This document shows, piece after piece, positions 17,872 to 25,935 of a stretch of DNA of 64,000 nt; position 1 is the stretch's first letter; the number at the start of each line of letters is the position of its first letter. Source of the stretch: Microvirga splendida (GTDB lineage Bacteria; Pseudomonadota; Alphaproteobacteria; Rhizobiales; Beijerinckiaceae); NCBI RefSeq assembly GCF_016427565.1, contig NZ_JAELXT010000001.1:248001-312000 (forward strand). Direction: 5' to 3'. The notes beneath the pieces were generated by a model that saw nothing but the letters and a program-made list of their open reading frames with translations, had not been told where the DNA came from and ran no database searches. The position numbers and the translations under genes were made by a program.

Positions 17872-17935
17872 ACACTCCTTTATTTTCAAAACCCCTTGTC
17901 TTACCGGGGGTTACGGCGGCTCTCCCTCTAATTGA
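17867..17935 (+). CDS. Chimeric mini-ORF created at the left island junction
   Basis: The GTG at 17867 sits 7 nt after AGGAGG and opens a 22-codon frame ending TGA at 17935 (VSHSFIFKTPCLTGGYGG at its start). The first two codons after the start come from the shared core or match the native mini-ORF; the rest is island sequence. It is probably a by-product of integration: the original mini-ORF continuation is now at the right junction (37818-37892). Whether any peptide is made is unknown. Confidence 0.35.
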   Translation: MSHSFIFKTPCLTGGYGGSPSN

Positions 17936-17945
17936 TTCTACGTTG
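17934..17945 (+). repeat. Candidate integrase/excisionase arm site, left copy
   Basis: The 12-mer GATTCTACGTTG here recurs in the same orientation at 37620-37631. In the excised circle one copy would lie on each side of the attachment core (63 bp to one side, 168 bp to the other), the layout expected of arm-type binding sites for a tyrosine integrase or its excisionase. It is inferred from the match alone. Confidence 0.4.
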
Positions 17946-18158
17946 GTACTTCGCTCAATAGATCAGCGAAAGACTGGCTTTGTCCTTAGCGACACTGCCA
18001 CTTGGCCTTTAGGACAGATGCTCCGGGCACATCGAGAATACCATCTCGAATACCGAAAGATCCATAAATCAATTCTCCATTTATGCGAACTTAAATATCG
18101 CCTTTTTGGCATCAACTCCGGCACAATAATCAGCATATTCTTTACGGATTTATTGCTG

Positions 18159-18389
18159 ATGAGTAATTCACCTTGGAAAAAACGATCTGAAGCGGCTGAT
18201 TACTTGCGCCGAAGCCCGAAAACGCTTGCGAATTGGGCATCCGAAGGACGTGGCCCACGCTTCACTCGGAAAGAAGGGCGTCCCCTCTATCATATCAACG
18301 ATCTCGATACTTGGGCCCGCAGCGGGAGCGATTCTGCCCTGCTTCAACAGCGTGGCCGCCCACTGGCTGTGGGGGGTCAGCATGGCTAA
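18159..18389 (+). CDS. Excisionase-like helix-turn-helix protein
   Basis: 76 residues. The N-terminal SPWKKRSEAADYLRRSPKTL and the following NWASEGRGPRFTRKEGRPLYHINDLDTW match the MerR-like HTH_17 fold used by phage excisionases and AlpA-type regulators. ATG 18159 puts this motif at the N-terminus. The gene overlaps the integrase start by 8 bp, a coupling typical of xis-int pairs. It probably sets recombination direction and/or controls the integrase. Confidence 0.75.
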   Translation: MSNSPWKKRSEAADYLRRSPKTLANWASEGRGPRFTRKEGRPLYHINDLDTWARSGSDSALLQQRGRPLAVGGQHG

Positions 18390-19725
18390 GTCTACGCCGC
18401 TGAAACTTACCTGCAACAAAGTTCGAACACTGACCTGCCCCGCAGGCGAACGCAGCATTAGTTACACTGACATCATGGGGAATCTCATCATTGTGATCTC
18501 CCCTCGGTCAAAGATTTGGCGGTATCGCTTTCGGTTTAACGGAGGCAACCCCGAGACTATCACGCTCGGGAAGTGGCCTAATATGAGCTATGAAGAAGCA
18601 AGAGCTAAGGTTGTCGAGTTCGAACGGGCACGCTCAGAGGGCCGCCATCCAAGGTCCATCTTGGCCCGTCCACGACGCGCGACGACCGTTGCGGACGTGC
18701 TTCAGCACCACCTCTTGACCCTGAAGCCCGACAATAGGAAAGGCGTAACGAACCTTTATCGTGAGATTCTGAAGGATCATGGAGCGACTGCGGTAACTGA
18801 CTTTACGCGGTATGTGGCGAAACGCTGGATTGAGGACAATTATGAGCATCGCAAAGGCGCGGCGCGTTCGCTGATCCGGAATTTGACGGCGGCATTCAAC
18901 AGGGCCATTGACTCGATCAGTGGGCTCGCAGTCCCGCCGGGATATGAAAACCCGACCTCGAAAATTTCCAAGCACATTTCATGGCTCGTTGAGCATAAAC
19001 CGGGCAGTCTCGCCGTGGCTTGGGAAGACCGCGAGTGGGAACAGGTTATGGCTGCGATCCAACATGGCTATGCCGATCCTGATACGCATGTGACAGGTCC
19101 AATGTGCCTTGAATTGCTGCTCCATACAGGCGCTCGCCCGTCTGAGATTCAGAGTTTGCGTTGGGACGAAATCGAGGACTTCCACACAGAAGGGAAGAAT
19201 TTCAGAATCGCAGTCAAGGATCGCCACAAAACATGGGCGAAGACCGACCGACCGCGACAGATCTTCTTCAGCGAGGAAGCAATGGCAGTCCTCGACAAGG
19301 CTGCCGCGTATCGTAACCAGACTGGCTACAACGGCCCCTATGTTTTTCCGTCGCGCCGCAGTCAAAAGAACCAGAAAGTGGGCTACGTCAGCCGCTTGAC
19401 TGCGCTGGCACACCGCCTCGGCAAAGCGGTTGGATTTGACTTCAAGCCTTATAACTTCCGGTCTGCATACATCAATCACGCGGTCCAGACGCTCGGATAT
19501 GGCAAACTCTCGGTGATTTCCGAGAACGTTGGCCACACCGAGGTAGCAACCACCCTTAAATACTACCATCGCCAAAGGGTCTCGGATCGCGCAGAGGCAG
19601 CGGAAGCTGTGGGAAGGGCATTCAAAAAGCTTTCCACCGCCACAACTGTCTCGGGGCTGTATAGTGCTCCCTTCACGGGAGCAAGTTCTCAGAACCCCGC
19701 TTTTGCACCTGACCTTCAGAGCTAA
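18382..19725 (+). CDS. int: Tyrosine recombinase/integrase of the island
   Basis: 447 residues. An N-terminal arm-binding domain (YRFRFNGGNPETITLGKWP, SYEEARAKVVEFERARSEGR) is followed by a core-binding SAM-like domain (about 100-200) and a catalytic domain. Box I is LLLHTGARPSEIQSLRW with Arg252. Box II reads YNFRSA, with Arg360 but Tyr357 where the usual His sits. The last motif is VGHTEVATTLKYYH with His385 and the nucleophile Tyr394 or Tyr395. ATG 18382 lies within the end of the HTH gene. It reads into the island from attL and presumably catalyses integration at the 24-bp core. Confidence 0.92.
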   Translation: MAKSTPLKLTCNKVRTLTCPAGERSISYTDIMGNLIIVISPRSKIWRYRFRFNGGNPETITLGKWPNMSYEEARAKVVEFERARSEGRHPRSILARPRRATTVADVLQHHLLTLKPDNRKGVTNLYREILKDHGATAVTDFTRYVAKRWIEDNYEHRKGAARSLIRNLTAAFNRAIDSISGLAVPPGYENPTSKISKHISWLVEHKPGSLAVAWEDREWEQVMAAIQHGYADPDTHVTGPMCLELLLHTGARPSEIQSLRWDEIEDFHTEGKNFRIAVKDRHKTWAKTDRPRQIFFSEEAMAVLDKAAAYRNQTGYNGPYVFPSRRSQKNQKVGYVSRLTALAHRLGKAVGFDFKPYNFRSAYINHAVQTLGYGKLSVISENVGHTEVATTLKYYHRQRVSDRAEAAEAVGRAFKKLSTATTVSGLYSAPFTGASSQNPAFAPDLQS

Positions 19726-19878
19726 CATCCTTCGATGTAGCCTAAAGCGGTAATAGAGACCCTTTCTATGGCAGGAGCGCCTATCGGAATTCTAACAAAA
19801 TGGTTCAAGTTCCATTCAGCCACGCTTTGTTTGAATGAAGCCAATAGGAATTTGGCGCTATCGGATTGGAGATCATAC

Positions 19879-20283
19879 ATGCGGAAGATTGCAACGCTGG
19901 CTGCCATCAGCGTCTTGGCTCTTGGAACCGTATCGGCGTCCAATGCCGAGGCACGGGATCGCAATTGGGTTGGCCCTGCTGTTGCGGCTGGCGTCGTCGG
20001 TGTTGCGGCGGGTGCCCTGCTTGCGAGTGCAGCCACTCCGGCCTACGCTTATCCGGCTTATGCTCCGGCATCTTATAGTTATGGCAGCTATTATGCCGCC
20101 CCGGCTTACCGCCCCTATCGCGTGAAGCGGATTGTCCGCTACTACGAGGAGCCCCGCCCGGTCTACCGCACTCGGCGCGTGGTTCGCTCCTATGACTACG
20201 GGTACGCTCCGGTGAGCACCCGTACTGTGACCTACAGCTACGGCTCTCCGTACTATGGGGGCGGCTACCACGGCGGATGGTAA
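19879..20283 (+). CDS. Small secreted Tyr/Pro/Ala-rich protein
   Basis: 134 residues. The signal peptide is MRKIATLAAISVLALGTVSA, probably cut after SNA. A glycine/alanine membrane-like segment (VAAGVVGVAAGALLAS) follows, then a low-complexity region of YPAYAPASYSYGSYY and arginine-tyrosine repeats ending in YYGGGYHGGW. Similar tyrosine-rich exported proteins are frequent in Rhizobiales and have no known function. ATG 19879 has TTGGAGA upstream. A hairpin with a T-run follows (20306-20335). Confidence 0.7.
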   Translation: MRKIATLAAISVLALGTVSASNAEARDRNWVGPAVAAGVVGVAAGALLASAATPAYAYPAYAPASYSYGSYYAAPAYRPYRVKRIVRYYEEPRPVYRTRRVVRSYDYGYAPVSTRTVTYSYGSPYYGGGYHGGW

Positions 20284-20305
20284 GCTGAACCAAATCCGGG
20301 AATCC

Positions 20306-20335
20306 AGAGGGCGGTCTTTATGACCACTCTTTTTG
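20306..20335 (+). terminator. Probable rho-independent terminator
   Basis: An imperfect stem (AGAG..GGTC pairing with GACC.CTCT) is followed by TTTTTG, 22 bp after the stop of the Tyr-rich secreted protein. It lies between this gene and the convergent OsmC gene. The stem has an internal loop, so the call is moderate. Confidence 0.45.
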
Positions 20336-20338
20336 TAA

Positions 20339-20791
20339 CTACATGACACCTCGAAATTCGCGATCTTTTAGACCCGGCACCGTTATCTGGCTGAAACCCT
20401 GACAGGAACTCCACGAGCGATTGAATTGCTCACGGTGGATGGTTGCCTTCGTGCGCTCAATAACGGCATCCAGATCGGCGTTCGCATCGGCAGCCTCAAT
20501 GGCCACCTGCATGTCAGCCGAAGTTGCAAGCAGCGGATCACCGTCGAATGTCACCGTTACATCGACTGCTACCGATGACAGCCGGATGCCCATCTCATGG
20601 GCGACATAGTAAAGGTCGTTGCAAAAGCACCCGCCAATTGCCACCCCAAGCAGTTGGCCGCCATTGAACCCTAGTCCTTGACCACCTGCCCTTCCCTCTG
20701 GCCGGTCAACGACCACAGAGTGAGCGCCTGCCCAACCAACCGACGCTTCGGTATCAGGAATGCCACGTAGTTTGACCGTCATTGTCGTCAT
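20339..20791 (-). CDS. OsmC/Ohr-family protein
   Basis: 150 residues. Family features are the beta-rich N-terminus and GGQLLGVAIGGCFCNDLYYVAHEMGI carrying the first conserved Cys. A second Cys occurs in SWSSCQGFSQIT near the C-terminus. OsmC/Ohr proteins reduce organic hydroperoxides using these two cysteines. ATG 20791 is preceded by GGGAGGG. It is downstream of the 62-aa ORF on the same strand. Here it is island cargo. Confidence 0.82.
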   Translation of the reverse strand: MTTMTVKLRGIPDTEASVGWAGAHSVVVDRPEGRAGGQGLGFNGGQLLGVAIGGCFCNDLYYVAHEMGIRLSSVAVDVTVTFDGDPLLATSADMQVAIEAADANADLDAVIERTKATIHREQFNRSWSSCQGFSQITVPGLKDREFRGVM

Positions 20792-20817
20792 ATAGCCCTC
20801 CCCTGTCTGCGCTAAGT

Positions 20818-21006
20818 CTAAGCCACCACGTCCTTGGCCACCGCAGCAGTCCATAGCCCCAAGATCACATCGGGATTGGTGATCCCCATGATTTCTTCGG
20901 TGGTCATGCCGATAGAGGTGCCGTACCGAAGCATCTTGGTACGGTCGTCTTCGAAGATTGCTTGGTCAGCCCAATCAGGGCGAGCATCGATCAAGGCGCT
21001 CATCAT
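20818..21006 (-). CDS. Hypothetical 62-residue protein
   Basis: The short ORF (MMSALIDARPDWADQAI at the start) reads in the same direction as OsmC and ends 27 bp before it. No family is recognised. The composition is protein-like (acidic N-terminal half, TTEEIMGITNPDVILGLW in the second half) and it could be the C-terminal remnant of a longer enzyme. The ribosome site is weak; ATG 21003 is an alternative start. Confidence 0.45.
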   Translation of the reverse strand: MMSALIDARPDWADQAIFEDDRTKMLRYGTSIGMTTEEIMGITNPDVILGLWTAAVAKDVVA

Positions 21007-21204
21007 TCGCTAAACCCGATGCGAATGCGATTGGCTGAACATCACGGCCCTCCATGTGCGATGTTGATGTTCCCAACCGATGCCAGAGATTATAAAATGA
21101 ACGGTGAACCGAAGACTCGATGCAAAATGCGGCACATAGGGGTGCGACGGTCTTCGAGATCTATGGACCCGATGCTTGCCCAAAAGCTGCGAGACGGCGC
21201 ATGC

Positions 21205-22965
21205 TCATTCTGGAATTCCTGCGAGCTTTAGCGCCTCAAGAAACCGTTCAAACATGGCCTTGTCACGGTAGTGGGATCGTCGCGAACGAGTGATTGAGGT
21301 GTTCGGCTGCACTTCTAGCAGTTTTGAAGCGACCGCTCTCGCTTCATCTAATCGGTCGAGGAAGACGAGGGCAGCGGTATGGTATCGGAGTGAAACTGGA
21401 TGTGAGGGCATTCTTTCCAGTGTGCGTCGCGCCCACAGTTCCGCTTCTTCAAAGCGGCCAGAAAACAGGTAAGCGGCAGTCGTCCCACTGTTTATGAGGT
21501 GTACCCGAGGGTCGATGGGGCTCATGCGCCGCGCTGTATCCAGCAAGCTCAATGCCCTTTCATACTCGCCAATATGCACGAAGACCCACCCACAGTTTGT
21601 GCAGACGAAGGCGGAATTTGGATGTAATCGCAGGGCATTGTTGGCGAGGTCTGCTGCCTCGTCGAAATGCCCAACGAGGCCAGCGAGTGTAAAGGCTGCG
21701 ATTGAAAGGGCAGTCCCATTGGCATTGTCGGCTCCAATTGCCCGATGCGCCGCTTCACACGCCTGCTCTGACCCGTAGCTCCAATCCGCAATCCAGCCTC
21801 CGACCGTCATTCGAGCCAAACAATCTGATAATGCGGCCCATGCCGCTGAGAACTCTGGATCACGCTCAACTGCCTTGCGAAGCAGGGCTTCGGCGTGGCG
21901 AAATCCGGCCTCTGTGTATGAATGGAAGTCTGGCAGTGCTCGGAGATAAAGATCATAGGCCGCGAGGCTTTCGGTTGGCTTGGCACGGGCACGGGCGATT
22001 TCTGCTGTCAGCAACGTTGGTTCAATAGCGGATACGACAGCGCGTGTGATCTCGTCTTGGAGGTCAAAAATATCCTCTATTTCGCGGTCGAAGCGATCAG
22101 CCCATATGTGGGCTCCGGTCGCGACCTCAATAAGCTGGCCTGTAATCCGTACTCTTTTGCCAGCACGACGGATTGAGCCCTCAAGCACGTACCGAACACC
22201 GAGAACCCGCCCAACCTCCTTTACGTCTATCGCCTGTCCTTTGAACGTGAAGCTGGAATTTCTCGCAATCACGAAGAGCCAGCGGGTACGAGATAAGGCC
22301 GTCAACAGGTCGTCTGTGATACCGTCTGCAAAGTATTCCTGCTCCGGGTCGCCGCTCATGTTCGTGAACGGCAAGACGGCAATAGAGGGTCGGTCGGGCA
22401 GCGGGAGGGCTCTACGGAGCACCTCAGCACTTGTTGTTCCGTCCGAGCACCGTCCAATGGCAAAGACCCGAATTGGCCTGTCGATGTTCTTCACCTCCTG
22501 CTCACCCATGTCCTCAAAGACATAAGGCAGTTTGCCCCGGACCTCCTCGTGGACCTTACTGGAAATCAATATGCTTCCGGGCTCGGCAATCTGCTCCAAG
22601 CGGGCCGCGATATTCACCCCGTCCCCGAACACATCTCCGTCACTTTCAATGATGATGTCGCCAAGATTGATACCGATACGGAGCTTTAGAGCTTGGCCAT
22701 TATCCTGAGTGCCTTCGACCCTCAGCGCGTCCTGAATGGCAATGGCGCATTCGACGGCCCCTGTTGGGCTTGGGAATTCCACGAGGAACCCATCTCCTGT
22801 GGTCTTGACGATCCGCCCACCCTGCTCGGCTACATGGGGCTCAACCACCTCGGCTCGCAGGCTCTTGATGCGGGCAAGAGTCTCCTCTTCGCTCTGGCTC
22901 ATTAGTCGTGAGAATCCGACCACATCAGCCGCAAGGATGGCCGCAAGCCGTCGTTGGACCTTCAT
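21205..22965 (-). CDS. Class III adenylate/guanylate cyclase with TolB-like and TPR domains
   Basis: 586 residues. The cyclase domain occupies about 1-170: LAAILAADVVGFSRLM contains a metal-binding Asp (D14), KTTGDGFLVEFPS the second (D58), and FGDGVNIAARLEQ follows. Then comes a TolB/FlgO-like segment (SIAVLPFTNMSGDPEQEYFADG, about 195-330) and a TPR array to the C-terminus (repeated A-x-L/A-x3-P patterns). This architecture is common and multi-copy in Rhizobiales. It probably makes cAMP in response to a protein-bound signal. No membrane segment is seen. Confidence 0.88.
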   Translation of the reverse strand: MKVQRRLAAILAADVVGFSRLMSQSEEETLARIKSLRAEVVEPHVAEQGGRIVKTTGDGFLVEFPSPTGAVECAIAIQDALRVEGTQDNGQALKLRIGINLGDIIIESDGDVFGDGVNIAARLEQIAEPGSILISSKVHEEVRGKLPYVFEDMGEQEVKNIDRPIRVFAIGRCSDGTTSAEVLRRALPLPDRPSIAVLPFTNMSGDPEQEYFADGITDDLLTALSRTRWLFVIARNSSFTFKGQAIDVKEVGRVLGVRYVLEGSIRRAGKRVRITGQLIEVATGAHIWADRFDREIEDIFDLQDEITRAVVSAIEPTLLTAEIARARAKPTESLAAYDLYLRALPDFHSYTEAGFRHAEALLRKAVERDPEFSAAWAALSDCLARMTVGGWIADWSYGSEQACEAAHRAIGADNANGTALSIAAFTLAGLVGHFDEAADLANNALRLHPNSAFVCTNCGWVFVHIGEYERALSLLDTARRMSPIDPRVHLINSGTTAAYLFSGRFEEAELWARRTLERMPSHPVSLRYHTAALVFLDRLDEARAVASKLLEVQPNTSITRSRRSHYRDKAMFERFLEALKLAGIPE

Positions 22966-23261
22966 TGGAGTGCCCTAAACCACAAAAGCAATTGTGCAAC
23001 GGAGTTGCCGCTTCGTCCACGGCAAAACTGTCATCGTCGGGTTTGATATGGTGAGGGAGGCGATCCAAAGGCGGTAGCTTCCGGCGGGTCCTCGATAGCG
23101 GCCCACCAGATGGCCAACACTACGTCTTTGTCCGAAAGCAGATGCACACGACCCTGACCGTGTGAGAACGGCGAAGTATTCAGAAAGCCGTCTCACACAA
23201 GTTGTCTCTTGATTTTTAAGGCCAAGTCTCCCATAGTTGTCTCACATGGTCAGGGGGCAAC
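22966..23261. promoter_or_regulatory. Gap with three TGTGAGA motifs; candidate res site of the serine recombinase
   Basis: Between the divergent cyclase and recombinase genes, TGTGAGAACGGC (23161-23172) faces GCCGTCTCACA (23188-23198) as an inverted pair. A third copy TTGTCTCACATGG lies at 23238-23250, 12 bp before the recombinase start. Serine resolvases often bind several inverted half-sites directly upstream of their own gene, where they also repress it. The remainder of the gap shows nothing recognisable. Confidence 0.4.
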
Positions 23262-23840
23262 ATGCTGATTGGGCTGGCACGCACTAGCACTGACGAACAA
23301 AAGGCTGGCCTCGAAGCACAGGTCGAAACGCTCCGCGCGCTTGGTGTCAATGAGGACCACCTGTTTGTTGAGGAGGCCAGTTCGGTTGGGAAGCGGCCTG
23401 TCTTGGAGGAGGTGCTGAGGTTCTGCCGCAAGGGCGATACGCTCATTGTCACGTCCCTCTCCCGGCTTGCTAGATCCGTTCCCCACCTATGGGAGATCGT
23501 GCAAAGCCTTGAGAAGAAGGGTGTCGCCCTCCGAATCCTCGATTTGGACATCGACACGAGCACCCCGAATGGACGCTTGATGATGACGCTCGTTGGCGGC
23601 ATCGTTCAGTGGGAACGCGAGATCATGCTGGAGCGCCAGAGGGTCGGGATTGCCAAGGCGCGCAAGGAGGGGAAGTTCCGTGGACGTGTACCCACCGCCC
23701 GTCGTCAGAGCACCGAAGTTGCAAAGCTCAAGGCGGAGGGCATCGCGCCGACTGATATCGCCAAGCGGCTCAAGATCAGCCGAGCGTCGGTCTACCGTAT
23801 CCTGAGCGAGACCGGCCCGTGCGAAACTGAGGCTCGGTAA
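23262..23840 (+). CDS. Serine recombinase (resolvase/invertase family)
   Basis: 192 residues. The catalytic serine is Ser9 in GLARTSTDEQ. FVEEASSVGKRPVLEEVLRF, TLIVTSLSRLARSVPHLWEI and NGRLMMTLVGGIVQWEREIMLERQRVGI are the rest of the catalytic domain and the long E-helix. The C-terminal HTH reads GIAPTDIAKRLKISRASVYRIL. The size matches DNA invertases and Tn3-type resolvases. It is alone, without a transposase gene; repeats just upstream may be its site. Confidence 0.92.
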   Translation: MLIGLARTSTDEQKAGLEAQVETLRALGVNEDHLFVEEASSVGKRPVLEEVLRFCRKGDTLIVTSLSRLARSVPHLWEIVQSLEKKGVALRILDLDIDTSTPNGRLMMTLVGGIVQWEREIMLERQRVGIAKARKEGKFRGRVPTARRQSTEVAKLKAEGIAPTDIAKRLKISRASVYRILSETGPCETEAR

Positions 23841-23863
23841 GGTCGAGTTGTAAGCTGTCGAGC

Positions 23864-24148
23864 CTATCGCCTGTGCGCCACCGGAGGTGTCATCACGCTC
23901 CGGTCGATCCTCACCAGCGTCTCGACCTTTGACGACACCTTGTCCGGGAGGCTGTCACCCCCACCGTTGGGGATGTCTAAGCGTTTAGCAAGGAAGTCGA
24001 TCTCAGCGGCGGTTACTGGATGCCCATGCCCTTGGAGCATTTCCGCCAGATCTTCAGGGAGCACATCAATCTGCTCTTGCAGGAGGAGAAGGGCTGCTCG
24101 GAGGGTACTCAACTCACGTTCGTCGAAGACAAGTGTGAGGGTCTTCAT
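23864..24148 (-). CDS. Hypothetical 94-residue protein
   Basis: A short protein with a predicted helical middle (ERELSTLRAALLLLQEQIDVLPEDLAEML). No family is recognised. ATG 24148 is chosen since AAGGA lies just upstream; the open frame extends to 24292 with no better start. It converges on the serine recombinase gene with 23 bp between stops. Function unknown. Confidence 0.5.
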   Translation of the reverse strand: MKTLTLVFDERELSTLRAALLLLQEQIDVLPEDLAEMLQGHGHPVTAAEIDFLAKRLDIPNGGGDSLPDKVSSKVETLVRIDRSVMTPPVAHRR

Positions 24149-24546
24149 CTGATCCTTCATCCATAAGAATGGTCCGCTCAGGCTAACCGGACGTTTGGCA
24201 GAATCAAGGCAATCGGAGCACATTGAAACTATGTTGCCATGGCGCACCAAGTGCCTTCCACGGACCGAATGGCCCGAAGAAGGTCGCACCATTCCTCAAA
24301 CATGATCATGCTGTATTGTGCCGACGAGAAGATAATCCAGCGGATGCTGTCCACATTCGGTCGCGTCCACCTTCCAAAGGCGGCGGCGATTGGCCGGGCG
24401 ACTAATGACCCAGAGCCACTCACCGCCCATGAGTTGGTTGCTGCTGATTAAAAGGGCACAAGGATGAGTTGCGTAGTCCGAGGGATCTCCAGCAATCTCG
24501 ACAACATGGCGTCAGCAATATTAGAACAAGCGCGGACGATCTTAGC
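24149..24546. other. Gap with no convincing gene
   Basis: Several overlapping open frames of 60-75 codons occur on both strands, none with a good start site or recognisable domain. I see no tRNA, terminator or repeat here. It may contain degraded sequence. Confidence 0.4.
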
Positions 24547-24918
24547 TCATCGACAGGCATCTACCTGCTGAGGGAAGCCATTTCCATTGAACTCGATCCT
24601 CTTTTTCTTCCCAAAGTATGCAGTGAAACTTGGCCCACTGTTATTAGTTGTTCCACTCACGACGTAATGCCCGCTCTCTACCCGCACATCTTTAACCGAA
24701 TATGGCGTCTCGCCCTCTTCTACTTTCGCGACGAAAGTGCGTGACGCAGGTGTAAACACCACGGAATACTCCCGACGAATATTCCGACACGTCATTTGCA
24801 GCTTGGAGGCTGGTTGGGCAGCGGCCGCTGTCGTTCCTACTGTGAACGAAGACGTTGAAGTAAAGGCCGAGGCTGAGACGGTTAATAGGATGTATGTTAG
24901 GGCTTTTCTGCGAGCCAT
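24547..24918 (-). CDS. Secreted hypothetical protein
   Basis: 123 residues. The signal peptide MARRKALTYILLTVSASAF continues through TSTSSFTVGTTAAAA, with a probable cut after AAA. The mature domain (QMTCRNIRREYSVVFTPASRTFVAKVEEGETPY) is beta-rich and has two cysteines that could form a disulphide. ATG 24918 has GGAAGA upstream. It lies next to two more exported proteins on the same strand. Function unknown. Confidence 0.65.
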   Translation of the reverse strand: MARRKALTYILLTVSASAFTSTSSFTVGTTAAAAQPASKLQMTCRNIRREYSVVFTPASRTFVAKVEEGETPYSVKDVRVESGHYVVSGTTNNSGPSFTAYFGKKKRIEFNGNGFPQQVDACR

Positions 24919-25095
24919 CGTTGATCTTCCACTCTTGAAGAGGCGCATTTTCTTAGGCAGTCGTTGCAGATCGATGCGGCCTGCAAGACCTGTTATCATT
25001 ATCTTGAGTATGATGACGCATGGATACCTTTTCCCATGCGCGAGATCAGGCATGATGTGGCATATATATTATTGAATACGCGAAGGATTTCGGTT

Positions 25096-25866
25096 CTAAC
25101 GAACGGAGATCGTGAACGTCTTAACGCCGGTTGGGCAACAGCGAGGATCATCGGGCTTTGGAACGGTCGTGGTAACTGAAATGCGACCGGGCGAGAACTT
25201 CACGTTCCGAGGGCTTTCCCCGAATAACTCGTTGATCTTCACAATTCTAGCAAGCTTGTAGGTCCCGTTGATCTCGCGCCAGACCCACGTATGCAACTCC
25301 ATGCTGTTTCCACCCTCGAATGGGCTGTAAATGAGAGAGATCGCATCATTGGTTCCTTGGCCGGTCAGGTCGCCATAAAACACGCTGACGTAATCATTAC
25401 TCAAGCGACTCTTCTTCATCTGCGCTCGGATAGTCCCAGATGCCGGGCCGTGCAGCCCTTCAGACGGAGCATCAGCGTCAGACAAAGAAAGGTCTTTACC
25501 CTGTTGCTCCAACTGAGCCTCCGCTTCCATATCAGCCTTGAGGAAGCGTGCGTTTACCCACCCCGCCATCCCTTGGTACTGTATTTTGCACCAACGGGTT
25601 GTGCCGGGAAGCGGAGCATCTGAGTTGATGACCTCCTGCCCTCCATGAAAGGTGCGGCATTCCAGATTGCGGAGCCCTCGTCCATCCGGAGGGATCTGCC
25701 CGATTTTAGCAGAAGCTACGGAAGGTTTCTCGCGAACGAATAGCACATCGTTTGAGGCTACGCCTTTCACCGAGAAAAAATCGGGGCCATCGGCGGTAGC
25801 CCAAGCAGGCTGGTGCAACCCTACAGCCGCGATAGCTAAGAGCAGCGCGCCAACTGAACTATTCAT
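25096..25866 (-). CDS. Secreted SH3-like-domain protein
   Basis: 256 residues. Signal peptide MNSSVGALLLAIAAVGLHQPAWA. The region ASNDVLFVREKPSVASAKIGQIP...TTRWCKIQYQGMAGWVNARFL is a bacterial SH3 (SH3b) domain. The C-terminal half (VFYGDLTGQGTNDAISLIYS and GESPRNVKFSPGRISVTT) is unassigned and resembles periplasmic beta-rich domains. SH3b domains often bind peptidoglycan. It follows the 415-residue exported protein by 69 bp. Confidence 0.72.
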   Translation of the reverse strand: MNSSVGALLLAIAAVGLHQPAWATADGPDFFSVKGVASNDVLFVREKPSVASAKIGQIPPDGRGLRNLECRTFHGGQEVINSDAPLPGTTRWCKIQYQGMAGWVNARFLKADMEAEAQLEQQGKDLSLSDADAPSEGLHGPASGTIRAQMKKSRLSNDYVSVFYGDLTGQGTNDAISLIYSPFEGGNSMELHTWVWREINGTYKLARIVKINELFGESPRNVKFSPGRISVTTTVPKPDDPRCCPTGVKTFTISVR

Positions 25867-25935
25867 TTTAACCTGTCTCTCTCGCTTAAGCACCACGTAA
25901 GTCTGCCAACTCGCGCTCGTGACTTCCACGAGGAG

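Noticed and set aside
24229-24451. Overlapping 60-70 codon frames on both strands
   Set aside because: Neither has a convincing start or domain and they are mutual shadows.
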